Assembly: GCA_021158405.1 (NCBI GenBank)
Contig: JAGGUP010000097.1
Location: 1 to 38,350, forward strand
Source: Bacteroidales bacterium
GTDB lineage: Bacteria; Bacteroidota; Bacteroidia; Bacteroidales; UBA12170
DNA: 38,350 nt
Direction: 5' to 3'
Shown: positions 15,533 to 24,001 of the stretch, in pieces
Position numbering within the stretch: the first letter of the stretch is position 1
Layout: every line of letters starts with the position of its first letter
The notes under the pieces: generated by a model
What the model was told of the DNA's origin: nothing
Database searches by the model: none
Seen by the model: the letters and a program-made list of their open reading frames with translations, nothing else
Made by a program: the position numbers and the translations under genes

Positions 15533-16807
15533 TTACAAATCAAACCCTATATCTGTGCGATAATATTTTCCTTCAAACCTTATCTTTTCTGCTTCTTTAT
15601 AAGCCTTAGCCAAGGCTTCTTTCTTAGTAGCTCCAAAAGCTGTAACCGCCAAAACTCTACCTCCGTTCGTTAGCACTTCGCCTCGATCGTTTTGTTTTGT
15701 GCCTGCATGAAAAACTAAACAGTCTTCAACTAAATCGAGACCGCTGATTATTTTGTTTTTTTCATAATTTTCAGGATATCCTCCTGATACTAACATTATT
15801 GAAGCGGTGGTTTTTTCGAAAAACTTGACGGATTTTTGGGAGAGCGTTTTTTTAGTGGTAGCGATAAATAAATCAAGTAAATCAGTTTCTAAACGTGGAA
15901 TAACTGATTCTGTTTCCGGATCGCCTAATCGCACATTATATTCTATTACAAAGGGATTTCCGTTTACTTTTATCAAACCAAAAAAAATAAAACCAGAGAA
16001 GTCTATTTTATCATTTTTCAATCCATTTAAAGTGGGTTCGATTATCCGCGTTTCTACTTTTTTCATAAAAGTAGCATCGGCAAAGCTGACTGGAGAAATA
16101 GAGCCCATGCCACCTGTATTTAATCCGGTGTCGCCTTCCCCAATTCGTTTATAATCTTTTGCTTCGGGAAGTATTTTATAGGATATGCCATCTGTTAATA
16201 CAAATACCGAGCATTCAATTCCACTAAGAAATTCTTCTATCAAAACGGTTTTACTCGCAGCGCCGAATTTTTCTTCTTGGAGCATGGCCTTAAATTCGGT
16301 TATAGCGTCGTCTAGATCATCAAGAATCACAACGCCTTTACCGGCAGCAAGCCCATCAGCTTTAAGTACATAAGGAGATTTTATATCTTCCAGAAATTTA
16401 AAGCCTTCCTCCATGGTCTCTTTAGTGAAGCTTTTATAATTGGCAGTTGGAATACCATATTTAAGCATAAATTTCTTAGAAAAATCCTTGCTTCCTTCCA
16501 TCTGAGCGGCTTGCTTTTTTGGACCGATTACTGCAATATATTTCGTTTCCGGATCAGCCAAAATTTGGTCATGAAGTCCTTCAACAAGCGGATCTTCCGG
16601 CCCAATAACAAGCATATCTATTTTTTCAGCAAGAAGGAAAGTTTTTAATAAATCAAAATCCTTCCAATTGATAGAAATATTTGTTCCTAGGGTTGCTGTA
16701 CCAGCATTTCCCGGGCTAATAAAGAGCTTTTTAAGTTTAGGGCTTTGGTTTAGTTTCCAAGCCAGCGTATGTTCTCGGCCTCCAGAACCGATTAATAATA
16801 TATTCAT
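15533..16807 (-). CDS. purD: Phosphoribosylamine-glycine ligase (GARS)
   Basis: Second step of purine synthesis: joins glycine to phosphoribosylamine using ATP; cytoplasmic. The ATP-grasp enzyme is 424 residues from the ATG at 16807, the usual length. Motifs seen: the N-terminal LLIGSGGREHTLAWKL, the GPEDPLVEGL turn, KADGLAAGKGVVI in the ATP-grasp core, NTGGMGSISP, and EYNVRLGDPETE for metal binding. An ATG four codons upstream (16819) is possible, but homologues begin at MNxLLIGSGGREH. No purine genes adjoin it; it heads the operon with the membrane protein and rnhB. Confidence 0.96.
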   Translation of the reverse strand: MNILLIGSGGREHTLAWKLNQSPKLKKLFISPGNAGTATLGTNISINWKDFDLLKTFLLAEKIDMLVIGPEDPLVEGLHDQILADPETKYIAVIGPKKQAAQMEGSKDFSKKFMLKYGIPTANYKSFTKETMEEGFKFLEDIKSPYVLKADGLAAGKGVVILDDLDDAITEFKAMLQEEKFGAASKTVLIEEFLSGIECSVFVLTDGISYKILPEAKDYKRIGEGDTGLNTGGMGSISPVSFADATFMKKVETRIIEPTLNGLKNDKIDFSGFIFFGLIKVNGNPFVIEYNVRLGDPETESVIPRLETDLLDLFIATTKKTLSQKSVKFFEKTTASIMLVSGGYPENYEKNKIISGLDLVEDCLVFHAGTKQNDRGEVLTNGGRVLAVTAFGATKKEALAKAYKEAEKIRFEGKYYRTDIGFDL

Positions 16808-16907
16808 TTCAATAGTCATTAATTGGCATACAAAATACGATTAATATTGTCGTTTTCTCAATTTCCAGAAAAGGGCATCTCTAATTTCTTACAGCTTATC
16901 TGCTATT

Positions 16908-16940
16908 TTTGTGTAGGCAACCCAATATTTAATAAATTTG
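16908..16940 (+). promoter_or_regulatory. Promoter of the flippase gene
   Basis: TTTG (16908-16911), a 21-base spacer, and TAAATTTG (16933-16940) match both halves of the Bacteroidota promoter, the best example in the window. Transcription should begin near 16947, with a leader of about 45 bases. A TTG in frame with the gene (16938) is part of the box and cannot be the start. Confidence 0.75.
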
Positions 16941-16991
16941 TTCAAAGATAAAAGAAGTGTGAGGAACAGCACGCTTTCGTCCAAATTATTT

Positions 16992-18464
16992 ATGAAACGT
17001 AAATTTTTAACAAATCTGGCTCTACTCATATTTCTCAATTTATTGATTAAGCCTTTTTGGATATTTGGTATCGATCGTACGGTGCAAAATGTTGTTGGTT
17101 CTCAGGATTTTGGATTTTATTTCACACTTTTAAACTTTTCCTTTCTTTTCAATATTCTCCTCGATCTGGGGATAACCAATTTTAACAATAGAAATATTGC
17201 TCAACATTCTGCTCTATTAAAAAAGCATTTCTCGGGAATAATGACCTTAAAACTATTGCTTTCGGTTGTTTACTTCTTGGTAACTTTTGGAATCGCTTAT
17301 GTGATTGGCTATCGTGGACATAAACTTAATTTGCTGATTCTTATTGGTTTTAATCAATTTCTTATTTCGTTGACAATGTATTTTCGCTCGAATATAAGCG
17401 GGATGCTTATGTTTAAAACAGAAGGAATTATGTCGGTATTAGATCGGGTACTGATGATAGGAATTATGTCTGTTTTGTTATGGGGAAATGTTACAAATGA
17501 GCCTTTGAAAATTGATTGGTTTGTTTATGCTCAAACTGCTTCTTATGGATTTGTGGCCTTCGTGGGATTTATTATTGTAGCCTTAAAATCGAAGTTTCAA
17601 CGATTGACTTGGAATCCCTTATTTTTTCTGATAATACTAAAAAAAAGCGCTCCTTTTGCTTTGTTGGTTTTGCTTATGACGCTTTATCATCGAATAGATA
17701 GTGTTTTGTTAGAACGATTATTGCCAGTGGGAGAAGGTGATGTTCAAGTGGGAATCTATGCGCATGGATTCCGAATAATGGATGCAGCAAATCAATTTGC
17801 TTATTTGTTCTCTATTTTGCTTTTCCCCATCTTCTCTAAAATGATTAAAGAAAAGCAAGCGTTGACAGAGATGATTAAAATGCCACTTAGCCTTTTGTTA
17901 GCAGCTACTTTTATTTTAGCTATCGGATCATGGATTTATAGCCACCAAATAATGGAGCTTTTGTATCTGGATCATATCAATGAATCGGCGGCTGTTTTAT
18001 CCATTCTTATATTTGGAACTATTGCAGTTGCTAGTTCGTACATCTTCGCTACTTTATTGACGGCCAATGGTAATTTGAAGATCCTGATAGGAATAGCCGC
18101 TTTTAGTATGATTCTTAGTTTTGCTTTAAATGCCATATTAATTCCTCGTTATTTAGCTCTTGGTTCAGCAATTGCCAATGTTTCTGCCTTATTTTCCAGT
18201 ATGTTATTACACCAGTTTTTCGCCTTTAAGAAACTCAAACTTAATTTTAAGCCGATCTTCTATTTTCGCTTAATTGCGTTTGCAATTGTTGTTTTATTGA
18301 TGGCCTTTATTAGTAAAAATCTCGGATTCGATTGGAAGATAAACTTGCTCATTTATATAGGAATTTCAATTCTTTTTGCTTTTGTTTTGCGTTTGCTTAA
18401 TTTGAATGAAATTTATACCACACTTGCTAATCGCGATAGCAAACTCCTTAATAAGAAAAATTAA
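16992..18464 (+). CDS. Polysaccharide flippase (Wzx/MATE-like exporter)
   Basis: An inner-membrane protein of 490 residues with 12-14 hydrophobic segments. The N-terminal part (GSQDFGFYFTLLNFSFLF, DLGITNFNNRNIA) and the conserved central KSAPFALLVLLMTLYHRID resemble polysaccharide or lipid-linked oligosaccharide flippases of the MVF/MATE superfamily. It would move lipid-linked sugar units across the inner membrane; the substrate is unknown, since no glycosyltransferases adjoin it. The ATG at 16992 was chosen because a longer frame starts with a TTG lying inside the -7 box. It is a single gene, divergent from purD and convergent with efp. Confidence 0.85.
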   Translation: MKRKFLTNLALLIFLNLLIKPFWIFGIDRTVQNVVGSQDFGFYFTLLNFSFLFNILLDLGITNFNNRNIAQHSALLKKHFSGIMTLKLLLSVVYFLVTFGIAYVIGYRGHKLNLLILIGFNQFLISLTMYFRSNISGMLMFKTEGIMSVLDRVLMIGIMSVLLWGNVTNEPLKIDWFVYAQTASYGFVAFVGFIIVALKSKFQRLTWNPLFFLIILKKSAPFALLVLLMTLYHRIDSVLLERLLPVGEGDVQVGIYAHGFRIMDAANQFAYLFSILLFPIFSKMIKEKQALTEMIKMPLSLLLAATFILAIGSWIYSHQIMELLYLDHINESAAVLSILIFGTIAVASSYIFATLLTANGNLKILIGIAAFSMILSFALNAILIPRYLALGSAIANVSALFSSMLLHQFFAFKKLKLNFKPIFYFRLIAFAIVVLLMAFISKNLGFDWKINLLIYIGISILFAFVLRLLNLNEIYTTLANRDSKLLNKKN

Positions 18465-18470
18465 CACCTA

Positions 18471-18503
18471 AAAAAGCTAGAATAAATCCGGCTTTCTTTT
18501 TAT
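18471..18503 (+). terminator. Weak candidate terminator after the flippase gene
   Basis: AAAGC (18473-18477) can pair with GCTTT (18491-18495), followed by a run rich in T. The stem is only 5-6 base pairs, so support is modest. Confidence 0.25.
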
Positions 18504-18580
18504 TTCTTTCCTTAAAAGTGATAATCATCGCAAAAAAAGTTGGAACATAATTCATGCTAATATCTTCTATTATAATGAAA

Positions 18581-19150
18581 TCAGCCTTTTACACGCTCGG
18601 AATATTCTCCGGAACGTGTATCTACTTTGATAAATTCTCCTGAATTAATAAACAAAGGAACTTTTACAGTCGCTCCGGTTTCTACTGTTGCATCTTTAAA
18701 TGTGTTAGTAGCTGTATTTCCTTTATCACCAGGTTCTGTATAGGTGATTTCTAAAACTACATAAGCAGGTAAATCAACAGTTAAGGGAGTTTCTGTTTCT
18801 GCATGAAAAAGAATTTCTACATTTTGTCCTTCTTTTAGAAAATCAGCTGGTTTGCCAATAAGTACTTTGTCTAGAAACGTTTGATCAAATGTCTCATTGT
18901 TCATAAAGTGCATCGCTTCGCCTTCGCTATATAAGAATTGATAGCTTCTGCGTTCAACACGTTCTACATTAATTTTTACACCGGCTGTAAACGTATTAGG
19001 AATCACCTTCCCTGTTCTTAAATTCTTGAGTTTTGACCGTACGAAAGCGGGTCCTTTACCTGGTTTAACATGCTGAAATTCAATAATTGTATATAAATCG
19101 CCATTGAATTCAATTACGAGTCCGTTTTTAAAATCTGAGGTATTTGCCAT
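18581..19150 (-). CDS. efp: Translation elongation factor P
   Basis: Relieves ribosome stalling at polyproline; cytoplasmic, binding between the P and E sites. At 189 residues it has the full three-domain length. The N-terminal KOW-like domain has HVKPGKGPAFVRSKLKNL, with K32 at the loop tip where other EF-P proteins carry a modified lysine. The OB domain has YSEGEAMHFMNNETFDQ, and the C-terminal domain ends with TGATVKVPLFINSGEFI and VDTRSGEYSERV. No modification enzyme (epmA/epmB or a rhamnosyltransferase) is encoded nearby. It is the last gene of the lipid A operon, 10 bases after lpxA. Confidence 0.97.
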   Translation of the reverse strand: MANTSDFKNGLVIEFNGDLYTIIEFQHVKPGKGPAFVRSKLKNLRTGKVIPNTFTAGVKINVERVERRSYQFLYSEGEAMHFMNNETFDQTFLDKVLIGKPADFLKEGQNVEILFHAETETPLTVDLPAYVVLEITYTEPGDKGNTATNTFKDATVETGATVKVPLFINSGEFIKVDTRSGEYSERVKG

Positions 19151-19160
19151 TGAGTATTTT

Positions 19161-19943
19161 TTATTTTTTATAGATTCCTTTCATTATTCCACGCTGCGAA
19201 CTGTTTATAAATAACAAAATTTCATCACGCTCTACAGTATAGGGCATATTGGCTTCTATAAACTGAACGGCTTGAGTCACATTTCTGTTTCGTAAATATA
19301 ATTCGCGATAGATATCTTGAATATTGTTTATTTGATTTTGTGTATAGCCTCTACGGCCAAGTCCGATAGAATTAATCCCAAGATAAGAAACAGGTTCTCT
19401 TCCGGCTTTCGTAAAAGGAGGAATATCTTTTACTACTAAAGCGCCACCTGAAATCATGGTGTGTTTCCCAATCTTTACAAATTGATGTATTGCAGAAAGT
19501 CCACCTACAATCGCCCAATCGTCTATTTCTATATGACCTGCTAGTGTAGTCGCATTTGCTAGAATAACATTGTTTCCAATGATACAATCATGTGCCACAT
19601 GTACATAAGCCATTATTAAACAGTTGCTTCCAACTACTGTCTCCATATTTGCCTTGGTTCCTTTGTTGATAGTAACAAATTCGCGAATGGTTGTGTTATC
19701 ACCAATTTTAACTATGGTGTCTTCGCCTGCGTACTTCAAATCTTGAGGAATGGCAGAAATTACAGCACTGGGGAAAATTTTGCAGTTTTTCCCAATACGA
19801 GCGCCTTCCATAATAGTAACGTTTGAGCCAATCCAGGTTCCTTCGCCAATCTCGACATTTTTTTCGATGTTGACAAAAGGTTCAATAACAACATTTTTAG
19901 CCACTTTGGCTTCTGGGTGAACGTATGCTAAGGGTTGATTCAT
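19161..19943 (-). CDS. lpxA: UDP-N-acetylglucosamine acyltransferase
   Basis: First enzyme of lipid A synthesis: transfers a hydroxyacyl chain from ACP to the 3-OH of UDP-GlcNAc; cytoplasmic trimer. At 260 residues it has the usual length. The left-handed beta-helix is visible as hexapeptide repeats through residues 10-190 (for example IGEGTWIGSNVTI, IGNNVILANATTLAGH). The catalytic histidine is H118 in YVHVAHDC. The C-terminal helical part contains GLGRRGYTQNQI. The start overlaps the end of the lpxC-fabZ gene by 4 bases, indicating translational coupling. Confidence 0.97.
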   Translation of the reverse strand: MNQPLAYVHPEAKVAKNVVIEPFVNIEKNVEIGEGTWIGSNVTIMEGARIGKNCKIFPSAVISAIPQDLKYAGEDTIVKIGDNTTIREFVTINKGTKANMETVVGSNCLIMAYVHVAHDCIIGNNVILANATTLAGHIEIDDWAIVGGLSAIHQFVKIGKHTMISGGALVVKDIPPFTKAGREPVSYLGINSIGLGRRGYTQNQINNIQDIYRELYLRNRNVTQAVQFIEANMPYTVERDEILLFINSSQRGIMKGIYKK

Positions 19944-21346
19944 TTTGTTGAGTTTTTCTTACTTATTTGAGCCATCATTTCGGCTTCCATTACAATTTTA
20001 TTTCCTACATAAGCAATGCCTTTCATTTGGCAAATACCTCTGCGGATGGGTGAAATCAAATTTAATTTAAAGAATAAGGTATCACCGGGAACCACTTTAT
20101 TTCTGAATTTAACATTGTCAATTTTCATAAAATAAGTAAGATAGTTCTCCGGATCGGGTACTGTGCTAAGCACTAAAATACCTCCTGTTTGAGCCATGGC
20201 TTCAATTTGTAATACACCTGGCATTACAGGTTCTTCGGGGAAATGTCCTATAAAGAAGGATTCATTCATAGTGACGTTTTTCGAACCGATTATCTCATCA
20301 TTTGAAATTTGCAAAATGCGATCAACCAATAAAAATGGTGGGCGATGAGGCAACAGTCTCATAATATCGTTTATGTCGTATGCGGGAACGAAAGCAGCAT
20401 CAAAAAGAGGCGTTTCTTTCAGTTTTTTATGATTAACAGCTGCTTTTTGCAAAAGTTTGGCAAATTCAACATTATTAAAGTGGCCGGGTTTTTTTGCAAT
20501 AATATGTGCTTTTATTGGTTGACCAACCAAGGCTAAATCCCCAATTACATCAAGTAATTTATGCCGTGCCGGCTCATTATTGAAGGTAAGCTCTACATTG
20601 TTTAAATAACCTTTGTCGGTTATTTTAACTTTCGGTTTTCCAAAAACGCTTGCCATTCTATCCAATTCATCTTGCGGTATCGATTTTTCTACAAATACTA
20701 AAGCATTATCTAAATCACCACCTTTAATTAGGCCATTTTTATATAAATATTCTAACTCGTGAAAAAACGTGAAGGTTTTTGATCCGGCAATTTCGGTTTT
20801 AAAATCTTCAATCTTACTAATTTCAGCAAATTGAGTTCCTAAAACATCAGAATTATAGTCAACCATCACACTTAAACGATAAGTATCGGATGGAATAGCA
20901 ATAAATTCTACACCAGTATCTTCATTTTTATAGGTAATAGTACTATTTAGTTCAAAATAATTTCGGTTTCCATTTTGTTCAATAATACCGGCTTTTTCAA
21001 AAAGTTCTGTAAATAATTGCGCACTGCCGTCCAAGATAGGGACTTCAGGTCCGTCGATTTCCATGATAACATTATCGATTTGAAGACCCACCAAAGCAGC
21101 TAGAACATGCTCAACTGTATATACACGTGCTCCGCTTTGTTCTAAAGTAGTGCTACGGGAAGTATCAATAACGTTTTTAGCATCGGCTTTCAGAATAGGT
21201 CTGTTTTCAAGATCGATTCTGACAAAACGATATCCGTAATTTTCTGATGCTGGTTTAAATGTAATAGTTGTGTCTACGCCAGTATGGAGACCGACGCCTG
21301 ATATTTGAGTTTCTTTTAAAAGTGTTTGTTGTTTTATTTGAGCCAT
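19940..21346 (-). CDS. lpxC-fabZ: Bifunctional LpxC deacetylase / FabZ dehydratase
   Basis: A fused enzyme of 468 residues. The first 300 are LpxC, the zinc-dependent deacetylase that commits to lipid A: GVGLHTG, then the zinc histidine in TVEHVLAAL, DGPEVPILDGSA, and PARHKLLDVIGDLALVG. The last 150 are FabZ, the 3-hydroxyacyl-ACP dehydratase of fatty-acid synthesis: LLPHRPPFLLVDRI, with the catalytic His of GHFPEEPVMPGVLQIEAMAQ and the Glu of the same block. This fusion is characteristic of Bacteroidota. The ATG at 21346 was chosen over the adjacent upstream TTG. It has its own -7 box and overlaps lpxA. Confidence 0.97.
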   Translation of the reverse strand: MAQIKQQTLLKETQISGVGLHTGVDTTITFKPASENYGYRFVRIDLENRPILKADAKNVIDTSRSTTLEQSGARVYTVEHVLAALVGLQIDNVIMEIDGPEVPILDGSAQLFTELFEKAGIIEQNGNRNYFELNSTITYKNEDTGVEFIAIPSDTYRLSVMVDYNSDVLGTQFAEISKIEDFKTEIAGSKTFTFFHELEYLYKNGLIKGGDLDNALVFVEKSIPQDELDRMASVFGKPKVKITDKGYLNNVELTFNNEPARHKLLDVIGDLALVGQPIKAHIIAKKPGHFNNVEFAKLLQKAAVNHKKLKETPLFDAAFVPAYDINDIMRLLPHRPPFLLVDRILQISNDEIIGSKNVTMNESFFIGHFPEEPVMPGVLQIEAMAQTGGILVLSTVPDPENYLTYFMKIDNVKFRNKVVPGDTLFFKLNLISPIRRGICQMKGIAYVGNKIVMEAEMMAQISKKNSTK

Positions 21347-21411
21347 CAAATCAAAAGTTAAAATGGGGTAAAATAAGTATTACTAAACGATTAACGGTTT
21401 GTTTTCGCCTG

Positions 21412-21419
21412 CAAATGTA
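21412..21419 (-). promoter_or_regulatory. -7 box of an internal promoter before lpxC-fabZ
   Basis: The minus strand reads TACATTTG, an exact match, 65 bases upstream of the ATG at 21346 in the 104-base gap after lpxD. A TTG 23 bases further upstream is slightly too far for a standard -33. It would let lpxC-fabZ, lpxA and efp be expressed separately from lpxD. Confidence 0.5.
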
Positions 21420-21450
21420 TTAAAATAAAAAACATGAAGTGACAATGGAT

Positions 21451-22476
21451 TTAGTCCTGTTGAAGCTTTTTCTCCAATGCGCTAATCTTTTTTGCTAATT
21501 CCGGTAATTTTTTAAAATAAACCGATGATTTCATAAAGTTTTTAACATCAATGGCAGGTGAGCCTATAATAGTTTGATCATCCTTAATATTACTAATTAT
21601 ACCTGTTTGGGCACCAATTTTAACATTGTTGCCAATTGTGATATGACCAGCCATTCCAACTTGTCCACCAATCATACAATTCTTACCAATTTTAGTTGAA
21701 CCTGAAATCCCACTTTGTGCAGCCATCACAGTATTTTCTCCAATTTCAACATTGTGAGCTATCTGAATAAGGTTATCTAATTTAACGCCTTTTCTTAGGA
21801 AGGTAGATCCTAAAGTGGCACGATCAATAGTAGTATTGGCACCAATTTCAACATTATCTTCTATAATAACATTGCCAATTTGCGCTACTTTTTTATAATT
21901 GTTATCGGCTTGTGGTGCAAAACCAAATCCATCAGAACCAATTACAACACCCGCATGAAGTGTGCAATCTTTGCCAATAATACAATCCGAATAGATCTTT
22001 ACTCCTGCAAATAGGGTTGTATTTTTGCCTATTTTACAGTTATCACCGACATAAGACTGTGGATAAATTTTTGCATCATCTTCGATTATGGCTCTTTCTC
22101 CAATAACCACAAACTCCCCAATATAAACGTTTTCGCCTATTTGGGCAGATTCTGAGATGGCGGCATGTGTCGAAATACCTTTTTTATTCAATTTAACTTG
22201 ATTATACATATCAAGCAATTGAGAAAAAGCAGTATAAGCATCTTTCACCCGAATAAGCGTGCAATTAATAGCTTTAGACGCTTGAAAATTATCATTTACA
22301 ATAACGATACTCGCTTCTGTTTCGTAAATGAATGAAGTATATTTTGGGTTGGCCAAAAAACTAAGCGATCCGGCTTTTCCTTCTTCTATCTTTGAAAGAG
22401 AGTGGACTTCGGCGTCTTTATTTCCTTCTACTTTTCCGTTTAGAGCTTGAGCAATTTGGTCGGCAGTGAATCTCAT
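21451..22476 (-). CDS. lpxD: UDP-3-O-acylglucosamine N-acyltransferase
   Basis: Third step of lipid A synthesis: adds the N-linked hydroxyacyl chain to UDP-3-O-acylglucosamine; cytoplasmic trimer. At 341 residues it is the typical length. An N-terminal uridine-binding domain (residues 1-100, with GSLSFLANPKYTSFIYETEA) precedes a beta-helix of hexapeptide repeats. Family motifs are VGDNCKIGKNTTLFAGVKIY, GSDGFGFAP and the catalytic His of QIAHNVEIGENTV. It follows the HD gene by 30 bases and precedes lpxC-fabZ, the conserved order of the phylum. Confidence 0.97.
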   Translation of the reverse strand: MRFTADQIAQALNGKVEGNKDAEVHSLSKIEEGKAGSLSFLANPKYTSFIYETEASIVIVNDNFQASKAINCTLIRVKDAYTAFSQLLDMYNQVKLNKKGISTHAAISESAQIGENVYIGEFVVIGERAIIEDDAKIYPQSYVGDNCKIGKNTTLFAGVKIYSDCIIGKDCTLHAGVVIGSDGFGFAPQADNNYKKVAQIGNVIIEDNVEIGANTTIDRATLGSTFLRKGVKLDNLIQIAHNVEIGENTVMAAQSGISGSTKIGKNCMIGGQVGMAGHITIGNNVKIGAQTGIISNIKDDQTIIGSPAIDVKNFMKSSVYFKKLPELAKKISALEKKLQQD

Positions 22477-22506
22477 CTAAATTAGTATTAAAATGTTAAA
22501 AATCAA

Positions 22507-23751
22507 TTATATATCAATATCTTTTGGATAATAAAGAAAATATTTTTTTACCGGATCGGAGAGGGTTCGTACATTGAAATTATCAGATGCTGTTGCGATA
22601 TCGGTAAGGGCTCCTTTTTTAGAAACAATAAATATTCCCTCATGTTCCAAATTATAAGCTCTATTGCTTACTGTTCCGCTTACAACAAAGTGTTTAGTCT
22701 CTTCAAAAGAGATCCTGTATTTTTTAGCAATTGCAGAACGGATTTTTTCAAGTTGAGCAGGGTCTTGTTTTTCTTTTTCGATCTGAATTTTAGGTAAATT
22801 ACGATTGACAAGCATTTGACTCAGTATGGAAAGACTTCTATCAGCATGTTTTGTCCATATTTTTATAGCTCCCATTATATCAAAATCATCAATTTCTGTA
22901 AAGTGAGTAAGGACATCTGAATTCCTAAAAAATGAAGTTTTATTGGGTTGTTGGTTTATGAAAAACTGGAAAGCCGGTGAACCATACACGGAGATGCCTT
23001 CTTTAGCAAGATCTTTGGCGCGTTTAATGATTTGAATAAGAAGTTGCTCTGCAACAATGCCTGTTTTATGTAAATAAACTTGCCAATACATTAAACGCCG
23101 AGCAACTAGAAATTTTTCGACAGAATAAATCCCTTTCTCTTCAACAACAATTTGATCGTCGACTACATTTAGCATCTTTATAAGTCGCTCAGTTCCAATT
23201 ACGCCTTCTGAAACCCCCGTAAAAAAACTATCGCGACGAATATAATCCAGACGATCCATATCTAACTGACTACTCACCAACTGATGGAAAAAGTTTCTTT
23301 GATAAGTGTTATGATAAATCGAAATTGCGAGATCTAGTTTTCCATCAAATTCTTTATTTAATAAATCAAGTAAATAGTTGGTTATTTCCTCATGAGTAAT
23401 ACCTTGAATAAGGACGCCTTCCAATGTATGAGAATAGGGCCCATGACCAATATCATGTAATAAAATGGCAATATTTGTTGCCGTTTGTTCTTCTTCTGAA
23501 ATAGGAATTCCTTTTTCCATAAGGGTTCGCAAAGCATGACCCATTAAAAAAAGGGCTCCCATAGAGTGCTGAAAACGAGTATGAATAGCTCCTGGGTAAA
23601 CCAAATGAGAAAGTCCCAGCTGTGTTATTCTACGAAGTCGCTGAAAATAAGGGTGCTCAATTAAATCGAATAAAAGAGGATTGGGAATGGAAATAAATCC
23701 ATAAACAGGATCATTGAAAATTTTGCGTTTGTTCGTTTCCGAGCGTATCAT
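22507..23751 (-). CDS. HD-domain phosphohydrolase (SAMHD1-like)
   Basis: A 414-residue metal-dependent hydrolase of the HD superfamily, in the dNTPase-like branch. The metal ligands are visible in order: RFQHSMGALFLMGHA, ILLHDIGHGPYSHTLEG, and MDRLDYIRRDSFFTG. The substrate is unknown. The family is regularly encoded upstream of lpxD in Bacteroidota, as here, which hints at a link with envelope synthesis but does not prove one. I start at the ATG at 23751 (MIRSETNKRKIFNDPVYGF); an extra 11 codons upstream would put the -7 box inside the gene. It heads the lipid A operon. Confidence 0.88.
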   Translation of the reverse strand: MIRSETNKRKIFNDPVYGFISIPNPLLFDLIEHPYFQRLRRITQLGLSHLVYPGAIHTRFQHSMGALFLMGHALRTLMEKGIPISEEEQTATNIAILLHDIGHGPYSHTLEGVLIQGITHEEITNYLLDLLNKEFDGKLDLAISIYHNTYQRNFFHQLVSSQLDMDRLDYIRRDSFFTGVSEGVIGTERLIKMLNVVDDQIVVEEKGIYSVEKFLVARRLMYWQVYLHKTGIVAEQLLIQIIKRAKDLAKEGISVYGSPAFQFFINQQPNKTSFFRNSDVLTHFTEIDDFDIMGAIKIWTKHADRSLSILSQMLVNRNLPKIQIEKEKQDPAQLEKIRSAIAKKYRISFEETKHFVVSGTVSNRAYNLEHEGIFIVSKKGALTDIATASDNFNVRTLSDPVKKYFLYYPKDIDI

Positions 23752-23771
23752 AACTATATTAAGACTTGCGG

Positions 23772-23779
23772 CAAAGCTA
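23772..23779 (-). promoter_or_regulatory. -7 box of the HD-lpx-efp operon
   Basis: The minus strand reads TAGCTTTG, an exact match to TAnnTTTG, 20 bases before the ATG at 23751. No clear -33 is present. It favours the shorter HD protein model. Confidence 0.5.
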
Positions 23780-24001
23780 CTCATTTGAGGTGAATTGCTG
23801 AGTAATATATTGAATTATTTGACAAGACAGTGTTTCAATCAAGGGTTGGGATTTTTCATAAAAACTGAATTAACAAAGATTAACAGCTGATCTCAATTTT
23901 TCATTCTAGAAGAAAGCGTAACTTGCAAACTCAAAAAATAAATCCTAAATGAGGTGGGTTTTTTACTTAATTAAATTTCAGAAAAAATAAAATAAAGGCG
24001 G

